From the NCBI RefSeq assembly GCF_040081985.1, contig NZ_JBEBMH010000011.1, forward strand, positions 122,967 through 186,966: 64,000 nt of DNA, given 5' to 3'. Both the position numbers and the translations under genes were made by a program. Of the stretch, positions 16,787 through 25,784 are shown one piece after another; position 1 is the first letter of the stretch; every line of letters begins with the position of its first letter. This DNA is from Kumtagia yinganensis. GTDB lineage: Bacteria > Pseudomonadota > Alphaproteobacteria > Rhizobiales > Rhizobiaceae. Below the pieces are notes generated by a model, which saw only the letters and a program-made list of their open reading frames with translations, was not told where the DNA came from and searched no databases.

Positions 16787-17728
16787 TCAGTAAGGCCATT
16801 CCCCTTTGCCGAGCGCGGAAACGGCATCGACGATACGGCCAAAACTCTCGCGGGCGCGGCCAACCGTGTGCCTGGCGCGAAGATAGCCGTGGACAAGGCC
16901 GGGTTCCTCCAGCCACCAGGCCTTACCGCCGGCCTCGACAATCTGCCGGCTGTAGAGGTCTCCATCCGACGACAGCGGATCGCATTGCGCGGTGATGACG
17001 ACCGTTGGCGGAAGACCGGAAAAGTCATTGTCGGCAAGAGGATAGAGCGTCGTCACGTCGGCCGGCGTCACACCTCCGGTGCGGATGTCGCGATAGAATG
17101 CGAGATCTCGCGCCGTCAGCATCGGCGCATCGGCATGCTCCACATGCGAACGGCCCCTGCCCTCGCCGTCGAGGCCGGGATAGATCAGCACCTGCCCGAC
17201 CGTTGCGCGCGCATGGCCGCGCGTGGCGTGACTGACAGCGGCGACCAGATTGCCGCCCGCCGAATCGCCGCAAAGCACGATCGGCTTGACATAAGCCGCC
17301 GCCCCCCATTCGAACGCGGCCAGCGCGTCGTCGAAGGCAGCCGGGTGACGATGCTCGGGCGCCAGCCGGTAATCCACCGAGACGACCTCATATCCCGTCC
17401 GCGCGCAAAGTTCGGCGCAGACATCGTCATGGCTGTCCAGCCCGCCAACGACAAAGCCGCCGCCGTGGAAATAAAGTACCATTGCCGCCGCCTCGGGGGC
17501 GGCGGTGCGGTAGATGCGGATGGGAATCTCCCGGTCGATCAGGGCAATGCTGGTGGTCTCGGCCGTCACGCCCTCCGGATAACCGGCGAAGAACTCCCGG
17601 CACATGCGGTCGTAAATCGCACGTTGCTGCTGGATCGTGAAATCGATCGTATCCGGCGGATAGAAGGAATTGGTGCGTTCGATGAACGCCCACGTCTCGG
17701 CGTCGATGATCTTGGAATAGTCGGTCAT
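16787..17728 (-). CDS. Hormone-sensitive-lipase-family alpha/beta hydrolase
   Basis: The 313-residue carboxylesterase has the HSL oxyanion-hole motif HGGG (residues 88-91) and the nucleophile elbow GDSAG (Ser156). Asp260 (in QCDPLSS) and His290 (in LVHGY) are probable triad partners. There is no signal peptide, so it should act in the cytoplasm on short acyl esters or lactones. The ATG at 17728 gives the usual start; an upstream codon 10 residues earlier adds nothing conserved. It is separated by about 100 nt from genes on either side, all on the same strand. Confidence 0.88.
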   Translation of the reverse strand: MTDYSKIIDAETWAFIERTNSFYPPDTIDFTIQQQRAIYDRMCREFFAGYPEGVTAETTSIALIDREIPIRIYRTAAPEAAAMVLYFHGGGFVVGGLDSHDDVCAELCARTGYEVVSVDYRLAPEHRHPAAFDDALAAFEWGAAAYVKPIVLCGDSAGGNLVAAVSHATRGHARATVGQVLIYPGLDGEGRGRSHVEHADAPMLTARDLAFYRDIRTGGVTPADVTTLYPLADNDFSGLPPTVVITAQCDPLSSDGDLYSRQIVEAGGKAWWLEEPGLVHGYLRARHTVGRARESFGRIVDAVSALGKGEWPY

Positions 17729-17842
17729 GCAAGCCTTGGAATGCGCAAGCCGCATCATAGGAACAGCGCCCGCCGCTGCGCAACCCGCTTTCGGATGTGC
17801 GCATCGGCCCGCCCCGCATCCGCGCCCGGGTCGTGCACCCGT

Positions 17843-18256
17843 TCAGACCACGAGCGCCAACGCCCTTTCCCTTGTCGCCGCATCGAGTACCACCTTGCCG
17901 CGCCGGCGTAGGTCGAAGCGCACCGTCACCGTGCGCATCAGCGCGTGCACCGCGCCGTCGAGCGTCCCGGACATCTCATGCGCGTAGGTCAGCGACGAGG
18001 TGCCGACCTTCTCCACCCGGCTGCGGATGGTGACCAGCGTGCCGACGGGCGTCTCGTGCTTGTAGTCGATCTCCATGCGCACATCCGCCCAGCCGAGCCC
18101 GGCCTCCGGATCCTCCTTGCCGGTGACGCGGCCGAGCAATTGAAAACTGGCGTCGTCGAACATCGCCACATAGTGGCGGACGTTCAGATGGCCCATCGCA
18201 TCGCACATCCAGGGATGCACGACGCCGGCATAGGTGACGACGCCCTGCTCGCTCAA
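17843..18256 (-). CDS. Hot-dog-fold acyl-CoA thioesterase (4HBT type)
   Basis: The 137-residue protein has the hot-dog thioesterase opening HPWMCDAMGHLNVRHYV, including the active-site-region Asp and Asn, and a central DYKHETPVGT strand. It should hydrolyse a short or medium acyl-CoA. The best start is a TTG at 18256 overlapping the stop of the BKACE gene (TTGA), though a GTG further in is possible. Direct coupling to BKACE matters: in carnitine degradation a BKACE enzyme and a thioesterase act in succession on betainyl-CoA (established for the Pseudomonas cdh genes, from memory). Here it may release the free acid from the acyl-CoA that BKACE makes. Confidence 0.82.
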   Translation of the reverse strand: MSEQGVVTYAGVVHPWMCDAMGHLNVRHYVAMFDDASFQLLGRVTGKEDPEAGLGWADVRMEIDYKHETPVGTLVTIRSRVEKVGTSSLTYAHEMSGTLDGAVHALMRTVTVRFDLRRRGKVVLDAATRERALALVV

Positions 18257-19188
18257 AACCCGACCTCGTTTCCGCCCTTCAGTTTCAGCAGGTCGCGCGC
18301 TTCCGCCGGCGTTGCAACGTCGAGCGACAGTTCGGCCAGGATGCGCCTGATCTTCGCCACCTGCTCGGCATTGCTTTTCGCCAGCGCGCCCTTGCCGGCA
18401 TAGAGGCTGTCTTCCAGCCCGACCCGCACATTGCCGCCCATGATAGCGCCCATGGTGCAAAGCCCCATCTGGTGCCTGCCGGCGGCGAGGATCGACCAGA
18501 GGTAGTCCTTGCCGAACAGCCGGTCGGCGGTGCGCCGCATATGCATCATGTCCTCCGGATCGGCTCCGATGCCGCCAAGGATTCCGAAGATAGTCTGTAC
18601 GAACAGCGGCGGGGTCAACAGTTTCCGGTCGAGGAAATGCGCCAGCGCGTAGAGATGGCTGACGTCGTAGCACTCGAACTCGAATTTTGTGCCATAGGCC
18701 TGTCCCACCTCGACGATGATGCGCTCGATCTGGTCAAAAGTGTTGGACACGATGCTCTTGGTCGTGTTCTCCAGATACGGCTTTTCCCAGTCGTATTTCC
18801 AGGTCGGAAACTTGGACGCAGCCTGGGAGAGCACGAAATTCATCGATCCCATATTGAGCGAGCAGAGTTCGGGTTTTGCCACATGGGCGGCTGCCAGCCG
18901 TTCCTCCAGCGTCATGCCAAGGCCGCCACCGGTTGTGATGTTCATGACCGCGTCGGTCTGCTGCTTGATGCGCGGCAGGAAGTCCATGAACAGCTTGGGA
19001 TCGGGCGACGGTTTTCCGGTCTCCCGATCGCGCGCGTGCAGGTGGATGACCGACGCGCCGGCTTCCGCCGCCCCCACCGCCCCGTCGACGATCTCGCTCG
19101 GCGTGATCGGCAGATAGGGGCTCATCGTCGGCGTATGCACCGAGCCGGTGACGGCGCAGGTGATGATGACTTTCCGAGACGCTTCCAT
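18253..19188 (-). CDS. BKACE beta-keto acid cleavage enzyme (Kce family)
   Basis: BKACE enzymes condense a beta-keto acid with acetyl-CoA and cleave it to acetoacetate plus a new acyl-CoA. The 311-residue TIM-barrel protein shows the zinc-site HLHARD motif (His49, His51), the TTGGG loop, a central CSLNMGSMNF strand, and NVRVGLED near the C-terminus with a probable metal-binding Glu. It has an excellent ribosome site (GGAGGAAAC before ATG). It sits 28 nt after a PotA-type ATPase gene and overlaps the thioesterase start. The substrate depends on pocket residues that cannot be read here; a beta-keto acid from the upstream aminotransferase is the natural guess. Confidence 0.9.
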   Translation of the reverse strand: MEASRKVIITCAVTGSVHTPTMSPYLPITPSEIVDGAVGAAEAGASVIHLHARDRETGKPSPDPKLFMDFLPRIKQQTDAVMNITTGGGLGMTLEERLAAAHVAKPELCSLNMGSMNFVLSQAASKFPTWKYDWEKPYLENTTKSIVSNTFDQIERIIVEVGQAYGTKFEFECYDVSHLYALAHFLDRKLLTPPLFVQTIFGILGGIGADPEDMMHMRRTADRLFGKDYLWSILAAGRHQMGLCTMGAIMGGNVRVGLEDSLYAGKGALAKSNAEQVAKIRRILAELSLDVATPAEARDLLKLKGGNEVGF

Positions 19189-19216
19189 GTTTCCTCCCAT
19201 TGGCCCCATCCGCGCA

Positions 19217-20326
19217 TCAGGGATCGAGCGCGAGGCAATCCTGACTGCGCCAGCCGAGCCGGATCGCCGTTCCCGGCGGCAGCGCGGGCAGCGACGGCGT
19301 GTTGGCGAGCTTGACGATGAACGGCCGGCCGCGGGCCGCGCGGGCGACCAGCCTGATGTGATCGCCGACATAGACGGACTGAACGATCGTCGCCGGCAGT
19401 TCGTTTGCGGGCGCGGCCGCGCCATCCGGGACCAGCGCGATGCGTTCCGGGCGAACCGACAGCATCACCGCGGCACCCACCGGGAACCGGTCCTGCGGCG
19501 CGACCGCCTGTAGCGTGCCACCGCCATCGGCGAGCGCCACCGAGAGTTCGCCATTCCCGGTCACTGCCACCACCACGCCCGGCATGCGGTTGTTCTCGCC
19601 GATGAAACTCGCGACGAAACTCGTCTGGGGCCGCTCGTAGAGTTCGTTCGGTGTCGAAAGCTGCTGGACGCGGCCGGCATTGAAGACCGCGATGCGGTCC
19701 GACATGGTCAGCGCTTCCGTCTGGTCATGCGTGACATAGACGAAGGTGACGCCGAGCCTTGCGTGGATGTCCTTGATCTCGAACTGCATCTGCTCGCGCA
19801 ACTGCTTGTCGAGCGCGCCAAGAGGCTCGTCCATCAGCACCAGCTTCGGCTCGAAGATCAGGGCGCGTGCCACGGCGATGCGCTGCTGCTGGCCGCCAGA
19901 AAGCTGGTCGGGCCGGCGCCCGCCGAGGCCCGGCAGTTGCACCATGTCGAGCACGCTTTTCACGCGCCGTTCTATCTCGTCCTTGCCCAGCCTGCGCACC
20001 TCCAGCGGAAAGGCGAGGTTTTCCGCGACCGTCATATGCGGGAACAGCGCGTAGTTCTGGAAAACCATGCCGATGCCGCGCCTGTTAGCCGGCACACGGT
20101 CGATACGCAGGCCGTCGACCAAAATCTCGCCCCTCGTCGGGTCCTCGAAGCCGGCGAGCATCATCAGCGCCGTGGTCTTGCCGGAGCCGGAGGGGCCGAG
20201 CAGCGTCAGGAACTCGCCGCGGCGGATTTCCAGATCGAGGTCGCGAACCGCCTGCACCGTCTCGCCATAGGATTTGCTGACGCCCCGGAATTCCACATGG
20301 GCGGTCGGCGAGACGGGAGCGCTCAT
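19217..20326 (-). CDS. Putrescine/spermidine-type ABC importer ATPase (PotA-like)
   Basis: The 369-residue ATPase has Walker A GPSGSGKTT, Q-loop VFQNYALFPHMT, signature LSGGQQQR and Walker B LVLMDEPLGALD, followed by a C-terminal TOBE regulatory domain. It lies in the leftward gene set, whereas its likely binding protein and permeases (22.5-25.6 kb) run rightward from the same intergenic region. The importer is therefore split over two divergent units. The start ATG overlaps the GntR gene stop as ATGA. The substrate is probably an amino compound rather than polyamine itself, judging from the linked aminotransferase. Confidence 0.92.
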   Translation of the reverse strand: MSAPVSPTAHVEFRGVSKSYGETVQAVRDLDLEIRRGEFLTLLGPSGSGKTTALMMLAGFEDPTRGEILVDGLRIDRVPANRRGIGMVFQNYALFPHMTVAENLAFPLEVRRLGKDEIERRVKSVLDMVQLPGLGGRRPDQLSGGQQQRIAVARALIFEPKLVLMDEPLGALDKQLREQMQFEIKDIHARLGVTFVYVTHDQTEALTMSDRIAVFNAGRVQQLSTPNELYERPQTSFVASFIGENNRMPGVVVAVTGNGELSVALADGGGTLQAVAPQDRFPVGAAVMLSVRPERIALVPDGAAAPANELPATIVQSVYVGDHIRLVARAARGRPFIVKLANTPSLPALPPGTAIRLGWRSQDCLALDP

Positions 20327-21057
20327 TTCCCCGCCCCTCTCGGCGCGCGGCGGCGCGGCGAAGCAGGGCGCGGCTGAAGCGGAACCGGTGCGGCTGCAGC
20401 GCGCAGGATAATGTCGGCCGCCTCGCTGAGATCGGCGACCAGTGCGCGGCGTACCGCCTGGCTGTCGCCGCGGCGAAGGCCGTCGATCATCTCGTCATGA
20501 TGGATGAGACCAAAGACATAGGCCGCGTCTGTGCGCACGATGTTCAGCAAGGGGCCGGCGCGCAGCCACAGCTTTTCGATGATCTGCTGGAGCATCGGCG
20601 AGCGCGCCGCGCCGTAGAGCATGAAATGGAAGCGCCGGTTGAGCGTGAGGTAATCGGCCAGGGCATGGCCGTTGACGCATCGGTGCAGGCGTTCGTTGAT
20701 GTCGGCCAGTTCTTCGATCTCCTCCGGCGAGATGGTCGAGGTAGCCCATTCGGCCGCCGTGCCCTCGACGCTGCAGCGTACGCGCACGAGTTCGGAAATC
20801 CGCGCCACCGTCGCCTCAGGCACGATGACCCCGCGATTGGGATGGTCGAACAGCGCCTCGTCGCTGACCAGTTGCCGGAACGCCTCGCGCACGGGCATGG
20901 CGCTGGTGCGAAATCGTTCGGCGATCTGCCGTACGACCAGCCGCTGGCCTGGCAGGAAATCGCCATTCATCAGCGCCTCCTTCAGCCCCGCATGGACGCG
21001 CGCATGCGCGGTCTCCTGGGAGCCTCCGCCCGACGCCCCTTCCCTGTGATCCAGCAT
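20323..21057 (-). CDS. GntR-family (FCD) transcriptional regulator
   Basis: The 244-residue protein has an N-terminal GntR winged helix (ALMNGDFLPGQRL, QIAERFRTSAMPVREAFRQL) and an all-helical FCD ligand-binding domain (Asp/His metal-site residues in the second half). Such regulators respond to small carboxylates or amino acids. The ATG overlaps the aminotransferase stop as TGATG, and its own stop overlaps the ATPase start. A palindrome ATTTGATCAAAT in the divergent control region, with a near copy at the aminotransferase start, is the best candidate operator. The C-terminus ends in an Arg/Pro-rich tail. Confidence 0.9.
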   Translation of the reverse strand: MLDHREGASGGGSQETAHARVHAGLKEALMNGDFLPGQRLVVRQIAERFRTSAMPVREAFRQLVSDEALFDHPNRGVIVPEATVARISELVRVRCSVEGTAAEWATSTISPEEIEELADINERLHRCVNGHALADYLTLNRRFHFMLYGAARSPMLQQIIEKLWLRAGPLLNIVRTDAAYVFGLIHHDEMIDGLRRGDSQAVRRALVADLSEAADIILRAAAAPVPLQPRPASPRRRAPRGAGK

Positions 21058-22391
21058 CAAGCGGCCCGCGACGGCAACACCTGCCGGTTGCTCGCCAGGA
21101 AGTCGTCGAAGGCTTCGACGAAACCGACAAGTTCCGCGTCGCCGAAGGGCAGCGACAGCGCCAGCATGCCGCGCGGCGTCACATAGTAGCCGCGCAGCAT
21201 CATCTCGACATGCCAGAGCGCGATCAGCGACGGGTCGGCCGCGTCCAATGGCGCCGGCGTGTCGACCGGTCCCTTGACGAAATGCAGGTTCATCAGCGAG
21301 CCGCGGCCGAGCACGATGCCTTCCACGCCGTGTTTCTCGAGCGCCGCGTTCATCGCCTCGCGCAGCCTGTCGCCGCGCCGGTTGACGGCGCGGCTGGCCT
21401 CCTCCGTCAGCACCTTGGTCAGGCCGGTAAAACCCGCCGCCATGCTCAAAATGTTGTTGTTGAACGTGCCTCCATGCGAGAAGGCGCCGGGCGAGGCAGG
21501 GTCAAAACGGTCGATCAGGTCGGCGCGTCCGCCGAAGCCGCCGAAGCTCGCGCCGCCGCCGATATATTTGCCAAGCGTCACGAAGTCAGGATGGATGCCG
21601 TGCGCGCCATGCAGTCCGCGATAATCGAGACGCGAGGTCATCACCTCGTCGAAGATCAGCAGCGCGCCGACCTCGCGCGTCGCGTCACGCAGCGCCTGCA
21701 GAAAATCGCGGTCGGCCGGAATGCATCCGCCACCGCCCATCATCGGCTCAATGATCACCGCCGCGAGGTCGTCCGCATGCTCGCGGATCAGCGCCACCGT
21801 GCCATCGATGTCGTTGTAGTCGCCGAATATGAAAGGAAACGGCAGGTTGAGCGGCGAGCCACCATGCGCGAAGGTCAGCACACCGCCGTGGTAGCCCTCC
21901 CGGAAGGCCAGCACATTCGAACGGCCAGTGATGGCGCGAGCCGCCGATATCGCCATGATGTTGGCTTCGGTGCCGGAATTGCAGAAGCGAACGCGCTCGA
22001 TGGCCGGGAAACGGTCGACCACCGCTTCGGCAAGCCGCGCCTCGTAGCGGTTCGGCGCGCCCAGCATGATGCCGCCCTGGATGACCTCGACCAGCGCGGC
22101 TGCGATCGTCTTGTCGGAATGGCCGTAGAAGCCGGCTGAATATTCCGAAACGAGGTCGACATAGGTGTGGCCGTCGAGATCGGTGACCCGGCATCCCTCG
22201 CCGGAAACGAAGGAGACCGGGAACGGCCGATACCAGAGCACGGCTCGGGTGTTGCCGCCGGGCAGCGAGGCCGAGGCCCGCCTGTGGCGCTCCAGGCTGA
22301 GGGGATTTTCGTCGGTAAAACGCTGCCGCGCTTCGGCCAGGACGGAATCCAGGCTGATGTTCCGGCGCACTTCCGCACTGCCTTGCAGCAT
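21057..22391 (-). CDS. Class III PLP aminotransferase, beta-amino-acid (GSAM-like) type
   Basis: The fold-type I PLP enzyme resembles glutamate-1-semialdehyde aminomutase. It has SLPGGNTR (Arg49), NSGTEANIMAIS, YHGGVL, a LLIFDEVMT strand and TLGKYIGGG with the Schiff-base Lys275. The NPLS...PGGNTR and GEGCRV...DGHTYVD opening looks like the beta-phenylalanine aminotransferases of Variovorax and Mesorhizobium sp. LUK (compared from memory). That would make the product a beta-keto acid. The ATG at 22391 has GGAG upstream and gives 444 residues; a GTG at 22418 is an alternative. True HemL is unlikely in this catabolic setting. It heads the leftward operon. Confidence 0.85.
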   Translation of the reverse strand: MLQGSAEVRRNISLDSVLAEARQRFTDENPLSLERHRRASASLPGGNTRAVLWYRPFPVSFVSGEGCRVTDLDGHTYVDLVSEYSAGFYGHSDKTIAAALVEVIQGGIMLGAPNRYEARLAEAVVDRFPAIERVRFCNSGTEANIMAISAARAITGRSNVLAFREGYHGGVLTFAHGGSPLNLPFPFIFGDYNDIDGTVALIREHADDLAAVIIEPMMGGGGCIPADRDFLQALRDATREVGALLIFDEVMTSRLDYRGLHGAHGIHPDFVTLGKYIGGGASFGGFGGRADLIDRFDPASPGAFSHGGTFNNNILSMAAGFTGLTKVLTEEASRAVNRRGDRLREAMNAALEKHGVEGIVLGRGSLMNLHFVKGPVDTPAPLDAADPSLIALWHVEMMLRGYYVTPRGMLALSLPFGDAELVGFVEAFDDFLASNRQVLPSRAA

Positions 22392-22401
22392 TCGATCAAA
22401 T
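22390..22401. promoter_or_regulatory. Candidate GntR operator, imperfect copy at aminotransferase start
   Basis: ATTCGATCAAAT differs by one base from the perfect palindrome at 22474-22485 and overlaps the aminotransferase start codon. The centres of the two sites are 84 bp apart, close to eight helical turns. Binding by the adjacent GntR protein is inferred. Confidence 0.45.
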
Positions 22402-22473
22402 CTCCACGGCTTGGCCACTTTTTTTCAGGTTATCTCAAATAAGTCTTGCGTATCAATCCGTTTCGCGCAAAAA

Positions 22474-22485
22474 ATTTGATCAAAT
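22474..22485. promoter_or_regulatory. Candidate GntR operator, perfect 12-bp palindrome
   Basis: ATTTGATCAAAT is a perfect inverted repeat 28 bp upstream of the binding-protein ATG. It lies in an AT-rich stretch that stands out from its surroundings and is shared by two divergent units, one of which encodes a GntR regulator. Confidence 0.5.
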
Positions 22486-22513
22486 ATGTCGCGTCAAAAC
22501 AAGGGGAACTGCA

Positions 22514-23569
22514 ATGATGACATATCTGCGAACTGTTTCCGCCGTCGCGCTGTGCCTGGCAGCGACGACGCTCACCGCATCTGCCGCCGACCCCATCACG
22601 GTCGTCGGCTGGGGCGGGACGTGGGACAAGGCCTACAAGGACGGCGTCTGGGACAAATACACTGAACAGACCGGCACGCCGATCGTCCAGGAGGAATGGG
22701 GCGGCGAGGTCGCCAAGGTGCGCGCGCAGGTGCAGGCCGGCAACGTCACCTACGACGTCGTCTCCACCGAGGCGCCGGGCATGGAGATCGGCTGCGCCGA
22801 AGGCCTTTTCGTGCCACTGACGCCCGAGATCACCGGCGATCCAGCCAACTACCTGCCCGGCACGCTGCATGAATGCGGCGTCGCCTCCGACACATGGGCG
22901 ACGATCCTCACCTACAACACCGACGTGTTCAAAGGCGACAGCGGTCCGAAAAGCTGGGCCGATTTCTGGGACGTCGAAAAATTCCCCGGCAAGCGCGGCG
23001 TCTATGCGCAAGCGCAGTTCACGCTGGAAAACGCGCTGATGGCCGACGGCGTGAAGCGCGAGGACATGTACAAGGTGCTGCGCACGCCGGAAGGCGTCGA
23101 CCGGGCTTTCGCCATGCTCGACAAGATCAAGCCGCATGTGGTCTGGTGGTCGACGACCACACAGGGCATCCAGAACCTGGACAGCGGCGAAGTGGTGATC
23201 AGCGACCAGTTCAACGCCCGCATCACCAACGAAGTTGTGAACGAGAAGAAACCCTACGCCATCGTCTGGGACGCCGGTTTCTTCTACGGCACCGACTATT
23301 GGGCGGTCGTGAAGGGCGCGCCGCATGAGAAGGAGGCCGTAGAATTGCTGAAGTGGTTCTCGATCCCCGAAAACCAGGCCGGTTTCTCGAAACTCTACGC
23401 CTACGGCACCGGCCGCAAGGAAGCAGCGGCGCTGATCCCTGCCGACTGGTTGCAGAACCTCCCGACCTCGCCTGACCATATCCAGTTTGGCGCGGCCTAC
23501 GACAATGATTTCTGGACGGAGAACAAGGAAGCGCTGGAGGAGCGCTTCAAGGCCTGGCAGGCGAAATAG
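22514..23569 (+). CDS. Putrescine-type ABC importer substrate-binding protein (PotD/PotF-like)
   Basis: The 351-residue periplasmic binding protein has a Sec signal (hydrophobic residues 7-24, cleavage likely after ASA). Family segments include VVGWGGTWDKAY, YDVVSTEAPGMEIGCAEG and ILTYNTDVFKG. The ATG follows AAGGGGA. It opens the rightward importer genes and is followed 20 nt later by the first permease. The Trp-rich pocket segments (HVVWWSTTTQ and the WDAGFFYGTDYW region) are consistent with binding a cationic or amino substrate by stacking. The actual ligand is unknown. Confidence 0.9.
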   Translation: MMTYLRTVSAVALCLAATTLTASAADPITVVGWGGTWDKAYKDGVWDKYTEQTGTPIVQEEWGGEVAKVRAQVQAGNVTYDVVSTEAPGMEIGCAEGLFVPLTPEITGDPANYLPGTLHECGVASDTWATILTYNTDVFKGDSGPKSWADFWDVEKFPGKRGVYAQAQFTLENALMADGVKREDMYKVLRTPEGVDRAFAMLDKIKPHVVWWSTTTQGIQNLDSGEVVISDQFNARITNEVVNEKKPYAIVWDAGFFYGTDYWAVVKGAPHEKEAVELLKWFSIPENQAGFSKLYAYGTGRKEAAALIPADWLQNLPTSPDHIQFGAAYDNDFWTENKEALEERFKAWQAK

Positions 23570-23589
23570 CCGGCTGGCGAAACAGGCGT

Positions 23590-24810
23590 ATGGCGGCAAC
23601 GGCCGGACCCACCGGGCGGCAGCATCGGCAGAGCGGGATCCTCGCGCTGCTGGTGCTGCCGCTCGTCCTTTTTGTCGTCGTCGTGTTCCTGTGGCCGGCC
23701 GCGCGTTTCCTGGCCCTGTCGGTCGACAATTCGGACATCTCCGGCAACCTGCCCCGCACCATCGCCGCGCTGTCGGGTTGGACACCGGAAAGCGGTTTGC
23801 CGGACGAGCCTGTATTCGCGGCGCTGGTGGAGGACCTTGCCGAGGCGAAGCGGGCCGGGCGCGACGGCGTGCTCGCGCAACTCGTCAACCAGCGCATCGT
23901 CGGCACCCGCTTCCTCGTCATCAAGACCGCCAAGGACGCGGCCGAGGGCAAGCTCGACATGCGCCCGATCAGCGAAAGCCTGCTGCAAAAATATCCCGGC
24001 TGGGACAGTCCCGCGCTGTGGCGGGAGATTTCGCGCCAGAAGAGCGCCTTCACCGACTATTACCTGCTGAACAGCGTCGACCTGATGCGCGGCGCCGACG
24101 GCGGCATCGTCCGCGTTCCGGCGGAACGCGCTGTCTTCCTCGATGTGCTATTGCGCACCATCTGGATATCAGCGGTCGTGACGGTGATCTGTGCGCTGCT
24201 CGCTTTGCCGCTGGCGCAGGCGATCGTCAGCGCGCCGCCGGCGTGGTCGCGGCTGATGTTCGCGCTGATCCTGTTCCCGCTGTGGACATCGCTGCTGGTG
24301 CGCACCGTCATCTGGATCATCGTGCTGCAGAAGAACGGCCCGGTGAATTCCGCCCTGCTCGGCCTCGGCCTCGTCGGCGAGCCTTTGAACCTCGTCTACA
24401 CGCGCTTTTCGCTCTACGTCGCCATGGTGCAGGTGCTGCTGCCGATGATGGTGCTGTCGGTCGTTTCCATCATGCGTCGCGTGCCGGCGACCTATATGCG
24501 GGCCGCACTTTCGCTGGGCGCTCCCTGGTTCACTGCCTGGCGGCGCGTGCAATTGCCGCTGATCATGCCAGGAATCCTTTCAGGCGCGGCGATCGTCTTC
24601 GTCTTTGCGCTCGGCTACTACATCACGCCGACGCTGATCGGCGGCCCGACCGACCAGATGGTGTCGAGCTACATCGCCTTCTATACCAACAACACTCTGA
24701 ACTGGGGCCTTGGCGCGGCCTTGTCGCTGCAACTGCTGCTCATCCTGGCGCTGTTTGCCTTCCTCTACTGGACCGCGAGCGCACTGCTACGCCGGAGGGC
24801 CGCGGCATGA
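23590..24810 (+). CDS. Putrescine-type ABC importer permease with large periplasmic insert (PotB-like)
   Basis: This inner-membrane permease is 406 residues, about 110 longer than a standard PotB. The extra length is a hydrophilic stretch between the first helix (about 17-45) and the second (about 185-205), probably a periplasmic domain. The rest is ordinary: five further helices and the EAA loop with RAALSLGAPWFTAWRRVQLPL. It is translationally coupled to the next permease by an ATGA overlap. Confidence 0.9.
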   Translation: MAATAGPTGRQHRQSGILALLVLPLVLFVVVVFLWPAARFLALSVDNSDISGNLPRTIAALSGWTPESGLPDEPVFAALVEDLAEAKRAGRDGVLAQLVNQRIVGTRFLVIKTAKDAAEGKLDMRPISESLLQKYPGWDSPALWREISRQKSAFTDYYLLNSVDLMRGADGGIVRVPAERAVFLDVLLRTIWISAVVTVICALLALPLAQAIVSAPPAWSRLMFALILFPLWTSLLVRTVIWIIVLQKNGPVNSALLGLGLVGEPLNLVYTRFSLYVAMVQVLLPMMVLSVVSIMRRVPATYMRAALSLGAPWFTAWRRVQLPLIMPGILSGAAIVFVFALGYYITPTLIGGPTDQMVSSYIAFYTNNTLNWGLGAALSLQLLLILALFAFLYWTASALLRRRAAA

Positions 24811-25613
24811 GCGCCGAAGCCGCGCGAAAATGGCTGATGTACGGCTACGCGGCGCTGCTGCTTGCCTTCATCATCCTGCCGCTGCTGATCGTCGTGCCGA
24901 TGTCGCTGACCAGTTCCAACGCGCTGGCCTTCCCGACACCCGGCTATTCGCTGCGATGGTATCAGGAACTGTGGATCGACCGGCGCTGGCCGAACGCGCT
25001 GTGGAATTCGTTGGTCATCGGCCTGTCGACGACGCTGCTGTCCTCCATTCTCGGCATTCCGGCGGCGATCGGGCTGGCCTGGGGTAACTTCCCCGGCAGG
25101 AAGCTGATCTACGCCATCATCGCCGCCCCGCTGGTGGTGCCGGTGGTCATCGTCGGCGTCGCCGCGTTCTCGTTCTTCGCCGCCCTTGGCCTGGTCGGCG
25201 GCAAGCTGCCCATCGTGCTCACGCACACCGCCATGGCTGTGCCGGTCATGCTGACCACGGTGACGGCGAGCCTGTCCACCTTCGACCGCACACTGGTGCG
25301 CGCCGCCCAGTCGCTCGGCGCCGGCACGCTGCGCACCTTCTTCAAAATCATCCTGCCACTGGTGGCGCCCGGCGTTGTCACCGGCGCGATCATCGCCTTC
25401 ATCATCTCTTTCGACGAGGTGGTGGTGGCGAGCTTTTTGTCGACCGGCGCCGAGCGCACGCTGCCGCGCATGATCTTTTCGGGCGTGCGTGAATCGATCA
25501 GCCCGGCCATCGCGGCGGTCGCGGTGCTGCTGATCATTTTCTCGGCGATCCTGCTCGCATTCATCGCCTGGCTGCAAATCCGTGCCCAGCGCCTGCGGAT
25601 GCGAGCGACATAG
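24807..25613 (+). CDS. Putrescine-type ABC importer permease (PotC-like)
   Basis: The 268-residue permease starts at the ATG overlapping the previous stop (ATGA). It has six helices and an EAA loop with RAAQSLGAGTLRTFFKIILPL. Together with the binding protein, the 406-residue permease and the divergent PotA-like ATPase it completes one importer. About 170 nt separate it from the following bifunctional enzyme gene, so that gene may have its own promoter or be read through. Confidence 0.92.
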   Translation: MSAEAARKWLMYGYAALLLAFIILPLLIVVPMSLTSSNALAFPTPGYSLRWYQELWIDRRWPNALWNSLVIGLSTTLLSSILGIPAAIGLAWGNFPGRKLIYAIIAAPLVVPVVIVGVAAFSFFAALGLVGGKLPIVLTHTAMAVPVMLTTVTASLSTFDRTLVRAAQSLGAGTLRTFFKIILPLVAPGVVTGAIIAFIISFDEVVVASFLSTGAERTLPRMIFSGVRESISPAIAAVAVLLIIFSAILLAFIAWLQIRAQRLRMRAT

Positions 25614-25784
25614 GAGTCGCATCCTCGGCCCGGTCCAAGCTGCGGTTGCAGCCGAAAACCAGCGAAAACAGCAGCCGGCATTTGTCGGGATGCTCAAGGT
25701 CGATTACACCAGCAGCCGATAGCATCCGGATCGTCCGGCCAACCCCCCGTGGTTCTCCCCATCAACCCGACCGCAAGCTTGACC

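Noticed and set aside
21057..22391. Calling the aminotransferase HemL (glutamate-1-semialdehyde aminomutase)
   Set aside because: The fold is shared, but the operon is catabolic with GntR, importer and BKACE, and the N-terminal segments fit beta-amino-acid aminotransferases better.
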